A stretch of DNA of 64,000 nucleotides, from NCBI GenBank assembly GCA_001653155.1, contig BDEJ01000013.1, positions 1 to 64,000 on the forward strand. The letters are read 5' to 3'. Made by a program: the position numbers and the translations under genes. Positions 37,145 to 43,775 of the stretch are shown here, one piece after another. How positions within the stretch are numbered: position 1 is the stretch's first letter; every line of letters begins with the position of its first letter. The notes under the pieces are model-generated. The model ran no database searches. It was given only the letters and a program-made list of their open reading frames with translations, and was not told the origin of the DNA. Source of the DNA: Porphyromonadaceae bacterium H1 (GTDB lineage: Bacteria; Bacteroidota; Bacteroidia; Bacteroidales; Paludibacteraceae).

Positions 37145-37438
37145 ATGAAATCGGTATTTATAACATACGACCAGGCTTATCAGGACTCCGTAATGGCAAT
37201 TTTAAGCAAACACAACATACGAGGATACAGTGGCTGGCAAGGCATTACGGGTTGCGGTAGCCGTAGCGGCGAACCGCATCAAGGCAGCCACGCATGGCCT
37301 GCGCTCAACAACGCATTGCTTACAGTAATAGACGACAGCAAAGTAGCTCCACTGCTGGAAGCCCTGCGAGAGCTCGATAAAACATCCGACTTGCTTGGCC
37401 TGCGTGCCTTTGTTTGGAATATAGAAGCCAGCATATAA
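37145..37438 (+). CDS. PII-like small regulatory protein at the end of the RND operon
   Basis: This is a 97-residue protein with a ferredoxin-like PII-family look: KSVFITYDQAYQDSVMAILSKHNIRGYSGW, the GCGSRSGEP loop, then LLTVIDDSKVAPLLEALREL. The loop that in GlnB carries the uridylylated Tyr is replaced by a Gly/Ser/His-rich segment. Such proteins sit beside RND pumps in several Bacteroidales and may sense a ligand and modulate transport. Its TAA stop (37436-37438) overlaps the first base of the target duplication of the transposon that follows, so the gene was spared but its downstream terminator has been displaced. Confidence 0.7.
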   Translation: MKSVFITYDQAYQDSVMAILSKHNIRGYSGWQGITGCGSRSGEPHQGSHAWPALNNALLTVIDDSKVAPLLEALRELDKTSDLLGLRAFVWNIEASI

Positions 37439-37445
37439 ATACTTT
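37438..37445 (+). repeat. 8-bp target site duplication, left copy
   Basis: AATACTTT lies directly outside the left inverted end at 37446 and is repeated outside the right end at 42944-42951. Confidence 0.85.
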
Positions 37446-37474
37446 CGCATCTATATACTTTAATGTACCAAGAT
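37446..37474 (+). repeat. Left terminal inverted repeat
   Basis: This end begins CGCATCTATATAC and finishes TGTACCAAGAT. It is the inverted partner of 42915-42943, with three mismatches in the middle. Confidence 0.85.
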
Positions 37475-37523
37475 TGACATTGCAAATACTAAACAATGGC
37501 AGTACAATACACATAACTAAAAT

Positions 37524-37556
37524 AAGAAACATGGTACCTGCAATACCATGTTTCTT
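37524..37556. terminator. Bidirectional hairpin near the left transposon end
   Basis: AAGAAACATGGTA and TACCATGTTTCTT form a perfect 13-bp stem with a 7-base loop (CCTGCAA). It could stop transcription coming from the RND/PII operon. Confidence 0.6.
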
Positions 37557-37800
37557 TGAACAGTTTTTTGTTAATGCAAACGAATAGAATATCCAAGTTG
37601 CTTTTCAAGCATTACTATGAAAATGTATAATTCAACACTGTTCATAGTAAGTAATTTGGATTTCAATTTATGACATTTATGTATGTCATAGATGAAAACA
37701 TCATTAATTAAATTGTACATAATGAAAATTTTAAGTTATGCCTAGCAATTTGCCAGGCATTTTCTATTATACGACAAAAGAGCAAAATTTGCGCTTTTTG

Positions 37801-37829
37801 AATGGCTAATTTTCATTAGCCATTTTTAT
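37801..37829 (+). terminator. Terminator-like hairpin
   Basis: AATGGCTAAT and ATTAGCCATT with a TTTC loop are followed by TTT. It sits about 100 bases before the transposase start. Confidence 0.55.
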
Positions 37830-37932
37830 TAGTTTGATAGTTAGTTGTTTGTGATAATCTATAAAAACTATTTATCATTTTTAGTGCAAATTAGACCCTC
37901 AGTGTAGTACTATATTCATACAAAAATGGCAT

Positions 37933-38839
37933 ATGCTACATTTTGAGTCACTTATACATTTGATAGATAAGCTGCAATCTGAGGATGATTGTAGGCTATA
38001 TCTTCAAGATGTTAGATGGCTGATTACCCACTCTGTCCTCATTGTGGTAGCATTTTCGATAGACACTATAAACTGAAACAGAATGGAACGTCCAAGGGCT
38101 ATACAAATGTAAGGATTGTAGGGAAGGTTCACGGTAACTCTTGGAACGATGTTTGAAAGCTCTAATTTGCCTTTGGAAAAATGGCTGTTAGCTATATACT
38201 ATAAGAAAGGCATTAGTAATGTTCAATTATCCAAAGACATTAAAGTTACACAAAAAACTGCTTGGTTTATGCTTAGTCGTATAAGACACAATCTGAAAGA
38301 CAAGAAAAAGCCTAAATTTGAAAATGAAACACAGGTTGAGGAAACTTATGTCGGTGGTAAGAATAGAAAAGGTAGAGGAAAGAAAAAGAAGACGCAAGGA
38401 AGAAGCCTTAAAATCAAAGTACCCGTATTTGATGCAATTTCAAATGGCAAAGTATATACCGAAATAATACCAAAGGTTGGACTTTGAAGTCAATTATATA
38501 TGAACTTGTTGAAAAAGGCACTACCGTTGTTTCAGATGGGTGGGCTGGCTATAAAGGTTTGGCAAGATATTATATTCATGAGGTGATAGACCATAGTAGT
38601 GGACAATATGTAAGGACGGTTTTCATACCAATTCAATTGAAGGCTTTTGGTTACAGCTAAAGCGTGGAATATTGGGAATATACCATTTAGTAACGCCAAA
38701 GCATTTAGCAAAGTATTGTTATGAACTTGCATTCAGATACAATACAAGAGACATGTCTGATGGAGAAAGGTTTATCAGATTCATTATCTTTGCAGATAAA
38801 AAATTGAGATATTGTGAATTGATTGCAGCTCATGTATAG
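37933..38839 (+). pseudogene. IS1595-family (ISXO2-like) transposase, frameshifted
   Basis: Conserved pieces of an ISXO2/IS1595 DDE transposase are spread over different frames. The ATG at 37933 opens MLHFESLIHLIDKLQSEDD and continues to QDVRW. The frame then shifts near 38015 to the zinc ribbon (LCPHCGSIFDRHYKL), shifts again near 38100, and runs from about 38125 as FTVTLGTMFESS to QVEETYVGGKNRKGRGKK until a stop at 38485. The rest is recoverable as VSDGWAGYKGL, then DGFHTNSIEGFW after another shift, ending in ELIAAHV. At least four frame breaks are present, so the copy cannot move by itself. Confidence 0.85.
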
Positions 38840-38858
38840 AACGTATGAACAAATTTCG

Positions 38859-38866
38859 TATCTTTG
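38859..38866 (+). promoter_or_regulatory. -7 box upstream of the structured leader
   Basis: TATCTTTG matches TAnnTTTG and lies 20 bases after the transposase stop. A transcript from here would carry a leader of about 275 bases before the ATG at 39151. Confidence 0.6.
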
Positions 38867-38921
38867 TAGCGTCTTAGCAATGAGACATACATAGTATATG
38901 GAAAACGTTTAGCTTATTCCT

Positions 38922-39071
38922 CATTGATGAATCTGGACAATTCAATCTGTGTTGAGGGAGTAAGAAGATACGTTCTCCTTTGGTTTCGTATATGCACAAA
39001 ACATATAAGAGCCAAAGGCGTGAGCTGTTTTCTTATGTTCAACACGGGTTTGTCCAGAACCTATCAATGAC
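38922..39071 (+). ncRNA. Candidate structured leader RNA (rod-like hairpin)
   Basis: Nested complementary arms are spread through 150 bases: TCATTGAT/ATCAATGA, TCTGGACAA/TTGTCCAGA (38933 and 39051), TGTTGA/TCAACA, AAGAA/TTCTT, CCTTTGG/CCAAAGG (38978 and 39013) and TATATG/CATATA around a short apical loop. This is far more order than expected by chance and would fold into one long rod with internal loops. It lies between a promoter box and the split lipoprotein-like gene. It may be a regulatory leader, a stand-alone small RNA or a recombination site; no named family was recognised. Confidence 0.5.
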
Positions 39072-39150
39072 ATGAGTTAACAGTCTTGCGCCTTCCTTTT
39101 TTTATAATAATTCCTTTTTGAGGCTGGAAGGAAAGAAAACAAAAGTTTAT

Positions 39151-39271
39151 ATGAAAAACTTAATGTATTTGCTGGTAGGTGTATGTTTGCTTTATTCATA
39201 CTCTGAAACACCGAAAGAAAAAGAAGTATCTGTATTTGATGTTGAGATTACAGGGTTCTTAAAAGACTACG
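39151..39271 (+). pseudogene. Lipoprotein-like passenger gene, 5' part (split by the cassette)
   Basis: This is the N-terminal 40 codons (MKNLMYLLVGVCLLYS to FLKDY) of a passenger gene. The frame now runs only six codons into the inserted DNA and stops at 39291. If 39272-41727 is removed, the frame joins exactly to 41728 as DYVKVVDGSYKF and gives a 258-residue protein. The signal looks like a lipoprotein signal, but the expected Cys after LLYS is Tyr (TAC), one base away from TGC, so the lipobox is also lost. A purine-rich ribosome binding site (AGGAAAG) precedes the ATG. Confidence 0.75.
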
Positions 39272-39322
39272 TTAGCATTCATTTAAAATAAACCAAGTAC
39301 AAACAATAAAAATTAGAAAAGA

Positions 39323-40693
39323 ATGAGTTTTGGAAAATCTTTAAAAAGTGAACTCGGTAGAAATGCTGGGAAATGGGTAAGCAACAAAGTCTTTGGAAAT
39401 ACAGGTTGGGCGACACCAAGACGACACGTAATTGAAGTGGAACAACGGAAAAAACAACGTGAAGAAGCCCGAGAATACAAACATCGTCAAAAAGAAATGG
39501 AGCATGAACGCAGAGAACGTGAAAGAGAATTGAAACAAATGGAGAAAGAACAAGCGGAGCGTGAAAAACGCGCAATGATTAGAGCCAATGAAGAAGAAGT
39601 TCACAAGCACAACAGTTATTTGGAAGTAATACAATCGGTTCACAAATCCTATTCTGACCAAATAGATTGGAAAGAACTTCAAAAGCAGAACGCACCAGAT
39701 TATGTTCCAACAGCAGAAGAACTTCGAGAAGAAATTTCCAAATTCACGAATGATTATGTTGACCAAGAAATCGAAGGATTAAAAATAAGGTCAAGACTTT
39801 CCTTAGTCCGCTTGATTTTAGGCAATATGTACGTTCCGAAAAATCGTTGGATCTTTAAGACTTTAGGAAAAGAAGAAGCCCTTGGTTTTATCGGATTAGT
39901 CTGTATGATGGGGTTACTATACGGCTTAATGCAGGAAGGATTTTTGAAATATTTCCTATCAATTATTTCTGCTTTGGTCTTTTTGACAGTTCTACTTTTC
40001 AAATACGGAGCAAAAGACTTTGATAAAAAAATAAACCTTGAAGAACGACTTAACGAACTTGAAAATAGTCGCTCCAGATTACTTCAAGAAAATCTTAAAC
40101 AACAACAAGAAGCTCACGAACAATATTTGAGAGATAAAGCGGATTACGAAAAGATGATGGATATTGTAAATGGCGTTATCAATAAAAATCCGCAAGCATA
40201 CACTTATGCGCTGAACTTTTTCAATCCATTTGAAGATTTGAAAGAATACGGTTCTGACATCTCATTTGAAGTCAACGCAAATAAAGTTTCAGTAGATTTC
40301 TATGTTCACAGCGAAGAAGTTGTTCCAAGTACAACAAAAAAAATCCTCCGAAAAGGTGTTGAAGTAAAGGAAGAGCAGCTTCCTCAATCTCGATTTAATG
40401 AAATCTATCAAGATTATGTTTGTAGTTGTATTCTTAAAATATCCAAAGAAATATTTCAATTGCTCCCAGTTGTCAACGAAGTTCAAGTAAATGCAAAAGG
40501 CTCATTAATGAATTCAGCAACAGGGAATTTTGAAGAACAAACAATCGTATCTGTAAACATCGAAAGAGATAAACTAGACAAATTAAATTTTGACCTTCTC
40601 GACCCTTCCGACAGTATGAGCAATTTTGAGCATCGAATGGACTTCAAGAAGAATGAAGGATTTAAACCAGTTTCAGACTTACAAACGGCTTGA
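39323..40693 (+). CDS. Cassette protein 1: coiled-coil protein with two membrane helices
   Basis: This is a 456-residue protein without a signal peptide. Residues about 38-95 are a highly charged coiled coil (many Glu, Arg and Lys). Two hydrophobic helices lie at about 187-203 and 208-226 and probably form a membrane hairpin. A second coiled coil covers about 238-275, and a mixed alpha/beta C-terminal domain runs from about 290 (YALNFFNPF, FNEIYQDYVCSCILKISKE, LDPSDSMSNFEHRMDF). This last part recalls a domain I associate with DUF4236-type proteins, from memory only. It lies 2 bases before the nuclease-like gene, so the two are translationally linked. A membrane-anchored sensor or effector is possible. 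Confidence 0.7.
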   Translation: MSFGKSLKSELGRNAGKWVSNKVFGNTGWATPRRHVIEVEQRKKQREEAREYKHRQKEMEHERRERERELKQMEKEQAEREKRAMIRANEEEVHKHNSYLEVIQSVHKSYSDQIDWKELQKQNAPDYVPTAEELREEISKFTNDYVDQEIEGLKIRSRLSLVRLILGNMYVPKNRWIFKTLGKEEALGFIGLVCMMGLLYGLMQEGFLKYFLSIISALVFLTVLLFKYGAKDFDKKINLEERLNELENSRSRLLQENLKQQQEAHEQYLRDKADYEKMMDIVNGVINKNPQAYTYALNFFNPFEDLKEYGSDISFEVNANKVSVDFYVHSEEVVPSTTKKILRKGVEVKEEQLPQSRFNEIYQDYVCSCILKISKEIFQLLPVVNEVQVNAKGSLMNSATGNFEEQTIVSVNIERDKLDKLNFDLLDPSDSMSNFEHRMDFKKNEGFKPVSDLQTA

Positions 40694-40695
40694 TA

Positions 40696-41568
40696 ATGGA
40701 TGAAAAATTAAATTACATATCAAGACTTTTTCAAAGAACGAGTAGCAAACGAATTGAGCATTACGTAATATCTCGAATTTGGCATTTGCTTGACAATTAC
40801 GACATAAAAATGGTCCCACAGCAATACGTATCAAGACAAAAAATCAAGTATGCTTTGACAGATGTTTACTTTCCTCAAATAGGATTTCACGTTGAAGTGA
40901 ACGAACCTGCACATTATGAAAGTGATGAAAGAATCCAGCAAGACTTAAAAAGAAAAAGTGAGATTGAAGCCAATACGGGGCATACCGTTTTTCCAATTGA
41001 TTGTCGACAAAATTTAGATGGAATCCACTCTCAAATAGCAGAGTTAGTTTCTAAAATTAATGAGGCTGTAGAGGAGCAAATTGAAAAGGGAGTTTTCAAA
41101 CCTTGGCGACTTGAAGATGAGCATAATCCTGATTATTGGAAAAAGAAAGGAATAATTTCACTCACGGACGAAGTTTCCTTTCATACAATTGAAGATATAT
41201 GTTTGCTCTTTGACGCTGACCACAGTAAGACCAAAAGAGGTTTTTTAAGAAAAAGCGGAATTCATAATCCAAAGAACCCAGAACAATTGATTTGGTGGCC
41301 ATCAGAAAGACCGAGAAATGGATGGCTCAACACATTTGACGAAGTAAAAGGAACGATAACCGAAACTCATTCTGATGAAAAGAAAAAGGTTGACTATTAT
41401 AATTCGCGCGCTCAAGAAACACATATAAGAATTGTGTTCTTTCGCTACAAAGACATTCTAGGACGAACCAATTACAAGTTTGTGGGTGTGTTTACAAACG
41501 ACAAGGAGAATTCAAATGCTGAAATTGGAACTATTTGGACAAGAATTAGCGAAACTTTAAATGTATAA
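40696..41568 (+). CDS. Cassette protein 2: PD-(D/E)XK/Vsr-like nuclease with C-terminal reader-like domain
   Basis: This is a 290-residue protein starting at the ATG two bases after the stop of the previous gene; a TTG at 40690 overlapping that stop is an alternative. The N-terminal half has a nuclease-like core: ALTDVYFPQIGFHVEVNEPAHY places Asp56 and Glu67 in the D-x10-E spacing of Vsr/DUF559-type PD-(D/E)XK enzymes, followed by a helix with ERIQQDLKRKSEIE and VFPIDC. The usual Lys is replaced by Asn69 in E-V-N. The C-terminal half (WWPSERPRNGW, IRIVFFRYKD, YKFVGVFTND, IWTRISE) resembles the modified-base reader end of AbaSI/PvuRts1I-type or related restriction enzymes. A defence nuclease is the favoured reading, but the assignment is remote. 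Confidence 0.6.
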   Translation: MDEKLNYISRLFQRTSSKRIEHYVISRIWHLLDNYDIKMVPQQYVSRQKIKYALTDVYFPQIGFHVEVNEPAHYESDERIQQDLKRKSEIEANTGHTVFPIDCRQNLDGIHSQIAELVSKINEAVEEQIEKGVFKPWRLEDEHNPDYWKKKGIISLTDEVSFHTIEDICLLFDADHSKTKRGFLRKSGIHNPKNPEQLIWWPSERPRNGWLNTFDEVKGTITETHSDEKKKVDYYNSRAQETHIRIVFFRYKDILGRTNYKFVGVFTNDKENSNAEIGTIWTRISETLNV

Positions 41569-41601
41569 ACATCTGAATATCAGCGAGAAGAAAAAAACGA
41601 A

Positions 41602-41727
41602 TGCTAACATTGTATAAGCGCAATGCGGACTAAATGGCTAAAATTGAGCAATTTGGCTCTTAAGAAACTTTGCGGTGAGCGGACAGTGAATCGCACCGAA
41701 ATCCCGCACTACGCTTATACTTGACCG
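41602..41727 (+). other. attC-like recombination site of the cassette
   Basis: The site begins with R''-like TGCTAAC (41602-41608) and ends with G at 41727, whose partner TTAGCA is at the other cassette edge. L'' and L' arms are GTATAAGCG (41612-41620) and CGCTTATAC (41712-41720), and the pairing extends to GTATAAGCGcaaTGCGG with its near-complement at 41704-41720 (14 of 17). The spacers outside L' (TTGACC) and after R'' (ATT) fit attC anatomy, with unpaired bases as extrahelical candidates. The inner 75 bases can form another stem around GCGGTG/CGCACC. Confidence 0.72.
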
Positions 41728-42383
41728 TTAAAGTAGTAGATGGAAGTTACAAATTTACTGTTACTGGTAGAGAGTCTTCCATATCTGTTAAATTGGAGCT
41801 TGTTGACAAGCCAAGTAGTTATTGTGAAGCATATTCTGATAGAATTAGGCTTAATCCTATTGGTGAAGGCAATGAAATATATGATACAGGCATATATAGA
41901 TTTGACGCACAAGACAATGAATTGCAAAAAGTAAGAGACTTGTTAAATGGTAATGTTGGCGATACTAAGAATGTATCATTTAAGTGGCAGTATTTTGCAC
42001 AACATGAAGATTTAGGAAATGCAATTATGACGAAAGCAATTTCATTTGAACTTATTGACAAAGCACTTGAAGAATGTTCAGATAGTCAATCGAGTTATGT
42101 TACAGGTTCTGACAATGGCGATACAAGTGTGTCAAGTAGTTCTGCAAGTACATCTGATTGGGACGAAGTGTTAGATGAGTATGAAGAGTATATTGATAGC
42201 TATGTTAAGTTAATGAAGAAAGCAAAGAATGGAGATATGTCAGCCATGACTGAATGTGCTAATTTAATGGAAAATGCTGAATCATTAGGTAATAAGTTGG
42301 ATAATGCAAAAGGAAGTATGGCAGGTGCACAATTGCAAAGATATATGAGATTGCATGAAAAGTTATTGACTGCTGCAATGTAA
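41728..42383 (+). pseudogene. Lipoprotein-like passenger gene, 3' part
   Basis: This is the C-terminal 218 codons of the split gene (VKVVDGSYKF to LLTAAM). The first part looks like a beta-rich domain (SISVKLELVDKPS), followed by a Ser/Asp-rich linker (SYVTGSDNGDTSVSSSSAS) and a helical tail with EYEEYIDSYVKLMKKA and YMRLHEKLLTAAM. The tail resembles a family often annotated as DUF6591 in Bacteroidetes lipoproteins; I am unsure of that name. A TTG at 41721 could in theory restart translation, but there is no signal sequence, so function as an exported protein is lost. Confidence 0.72.
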
Positions 42384-42408
42384 TAGACACTTATAGAACA
42401 TAAAAGAA

Positions 42409-42444
42409 AGACTCTAAGCCAAAAGTTTGGTTTAGAGTCTTTTA
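42409..42444 (+). terminator. Terminator of the passenger gene
   Basis: AGACTCTAAGCC (from 42409) pairs with GGTTTAGAGTCT (ending 42440), with one mismatch, and is followed by TTTA. It closes the split passenger gene. Confidence 0.75.
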
Positions 42445-42460
42445 TTTTGTGGAAATATTG

Positions 42461-42468
42461 TATCTTTG
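42461..42468 (+). promoter_or_regulatory. -7 box for the small passenger gene
   Basis: TATCTTTG matches TAnnTTTG, 25 bases before the ATG at 42494. Confidence 0.6.
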
Positions 42469-42493
42469 TGTTGTTAACTAATTGACTGACATT

Positions 42494-42721
42494 ATGAGTT
42501 TTACTTTATACAATGAACAAAAAATTAAACAGACAATAGAAAAACAATATTGTCATATACATGGTATGCATCCTATTTTTACGCCAACAACAAAAGGGTA
42601 CAGATTAGAAACTTGCTGTACTGCATTTGGCGATATTTGTCAAAACATAGTAGACAGACTAATTCAAGTTGAAGTTAATCTGAATGTTGAGCGTCATGTA
42701 AAGGAACATTTAGGAGAATAA
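42494..42721 (+). CDS. Small passenger protein of unknown function
   Basis: This is a 75-residue protein starting at MSFTLYNEQKIKQ; a TTG at 42482 gives a slightly longer frame, but the promoter box at 42461 leaves little room for it. The sequence contains EKQYCHIHGMHPIF and ETCCTAFGDICQN, with a Cys/His distribution that might bind a metal. A promoter box precedes it, and it sits inside the transposon before the right inverted end. It is probably a real small gene; no family was recognised. Confidence 0.6.
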   Translation: MSFTLYNEQKIKQTIEKQYCHIHGMHPIFTPTTKGYRLETCCTAFGDICQNIVDRLIQVEVNLNVERHVKEHLGE

Positions 42722-42836
42722 CAGCATGAATGGAAACAACATTATCCTTTTTATCTTTGATACTTTCAAATTCTTTATTTAGCTCCTCAAGCGTATTGAC
42801 AGATATTTGTTTAACTTCAATTTCTTTAGTATTCAT
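42675..42836 (-). CDS. Possible small minus-strand protein, perhaps a gene remnant
   Basis: A minus-strand frame of 53 codons begins MNTKEIEVKQISVNTLEELN and continues KEFESIKDKKDN. The first 36 residues look like real coding sequence (charged amphipathic helix), while the last part overlaps the 3' end of the plus-strand small gene and looks random. It may be a truncated gene. There is no firm promoter. Confidence 0.3.
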   Translation of the reverse strand: MNTKEIEVKQISVNTLEELNKEFESIKDKKDNVVSIHAVILLNVPLHDAQHSD

Positions 42837-42914
42837 ATTTAATGAAACATTCTGTTAATTAGTTATTCTTTATAGATATATATATTACTATAAAAGAATA
42901 AAAAGTACAATAGC

Positions 42915-42943
42915 ATCTTGGTACAACAATGTATATAGATGCG
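42915..42943 (-). repeat. Right terminal inverted repeat
   Basis: Read on the minus strand it starts CGCATCTATATAC and ends TTGTACCAAGAT, matching the left end at 26 of 29 positions. Confidence 0.85.
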
Positions 42944-42951
42944 AATACTTT
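42944..42951 (+). repeat. 8-bp target site duplication, right copy
   Basis: AATACTTT is identical to 37438-37445. Together with the inverted ends it defines the transposon borders to the base. Confidence 0.85.
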
Positions 42952-43060
42952 TTCACCCGAAAGGGCGGCAGACCGGAAAGAACAGCTCGCAGAGGAAAAT
43001 CCGTCCTGTTGTATTTTGCTTTAGCTCACAGAAAAACCCTTTTGTAGAAGCCAAGAAACA

Positions 43061-43774
43061 ATGAAACGTCCGAATCCCAGATTATACCTAATCCCAACGA
43101 CACTGGGCGAAAGCCCTTTCGAGCAGGTCTTCCCGCCTCATAATGAGAAAATCGTCTCCGAATTGCGGCATTTTATCGTCGAAAATACGCGAAGTGCACG
43201 CCGATTTTTAAAGAAACTGCATCCTCAGATCGACATAAACAGCCTCACTTTCTTCGAGCTGAATCAACATACCGACAAAAAAGAAATCGACCGCTTTCTC
43301 GATGCGGCAGAGCAAGGTGAAGACATCGGCCTCTTGTCGGAAGCCGGTTGTCCTGCGGTTGCCGATCCCGGTGCCGATATCGTAGCTATTGCCCAACAAA
43401 AAGGCTTGGAAGTCTATCCCTTAGTGGGCCCTTCATCCATTCTGCTATCGCTTATGGCATCCGGCTTCAACGGTCAAAACTTTGCTTTTCTGGGCTACCT
43501 GCCCATCCAAGCCCCCGAAAGAAGCAAAACCCTGAAAAAAATCGAGATGAGAGCATACACAGAAAATCAGACACAGATTTTTATCGAAACTCCTTACCGG
43601 AACATGAAAATGCTCGAAGAAATCATACACAGCTGCCAGGGAAACACACGCTTGTGCATAGCTGCCGATATCAGTCTTGACAGCCAGTTTATCAAGACAA
43701 AAACACTGCGGGAATGGAAGAAAGACTTACCCGATTTGAACAAGCGTCCCTGTATTTTCCTGATCTACAAATAA
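43061..43774 (+). CDS. RsmI-like SAM-dependent methyltransferase (tetrapyrrole-methylase fold)
   Basis: This is a 237-residue cytoplasmic protein of the RsmI/YraL-like family. The N-terminus LYLIPTTLGES, the GLLSEAGCPAVADPGADIV segment and VYPLVGPSSILLSLMASGF are the family blocks around the SAM pocket. RsmI methylates the 2'-OH of C1402 in 16S rRNA; Bacteroidetes carry this shorter paralogue, whose target is not certain. The C-terminal part differs from typical RsmI. It lies just outside the right edge of the transposon. Its upstream region 42952-43060 shows no clear promoter box, so the insertion may have changed its expression. Confidence 0.8.
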   Translation: MKRPNPRLYLIPTTLGESPFEQVFPPHNEKIVSELRHFIVENTRSARRFLKKLHPQIDINSLTFFELNQHTDKKEIDRFLDAAEQGEDIGLLSEAGCPAVADPGADIVAIAQQKGLEVYPLVGPSSILLSLMASGFNGQNFAFLGYLPIQAPERSKTLKKIEMRAYTENQTQIFIETPYRNMKMLEEIIHSCQGNTRLCIAADISLDSQFIKTKTLREWKKDLPDLNKRPCIFLIYK

Positions 43775-43775
43775 A

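Larger units (their letters stand above)
37475..37932. other. Non-coding stretch with stacked hairpins inside the transposon
   Basis: No convincing gene was found. The stretch holds three terminator-like hairpins: AAGAAACATGGTA/TACCATGTTTCTT (37524-37556), GCCTAGC/AGGCATTTT (about 37739-37763) and AATGGCTAAT/ATTAGCCATTTTT (37801-37829). They may insulate the transposon genes from read-through of the RND operon. Confidence 0.5.
39272..41727 (+). mobile_element. Integron-type gene cassette inserted at a secondary site
   Basis: The insert starts with TTAGCA and ends with TTGACCG, interrupting the host gene exactly at G^TT (GACTACG/TTAAAG). On circularisation the joint gives GTTAGCA, the perfect complement of TGCTAAC at 41602, and these two 7-mers are placed as the R' and R'' boxes of an attC site. 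The two genes inside have the same direction, the first starts 51 bases from the cassette edge, and almost no other DNA is present, as in integron cassettes. No integrase gene and no other attC site is seen in the window, so capture must have used an integrase supplied from elsewhere. Confidence 0.75.
37446..42943. mobile_element. IS1595-type transposon with passenger genes (5,498 bp)
   Basis: The element is bounded by 29-bp inverted ends that match at 26 of 29 positions (outermost bases CGCATCTATATAC) and by an 8-bp direct repeat AATACTTT outside both ends. An 8-bp target duplication is typical of the IS1595 family, and an IS1595-type transposase pseudogene lies near the left end. The interior holds a leader-preceded lipoprotein-like gene (split by a cassette), and one or two small genes. 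It is AT-rich against its surroundings. Without the cassette insert the element would be about 3.04 kb, longer than a plain IS1595 element, in line with the passenger-carrying members of this family. Confidence 0.82.

Noticed and set aside
37571-37646. A possible small minus-strand peptide gene near the left transposon end
   Set aside because: Careful reading shows the frame is broken after 13 codons by a stop, so it is not a gene.
38922-39071. The rod-like hairpin considered as a second attC site
   Set aside because: Its ends lack a matching AAC/GTT box pair at the required places, and no gene cassette border or frame break coincides with it.
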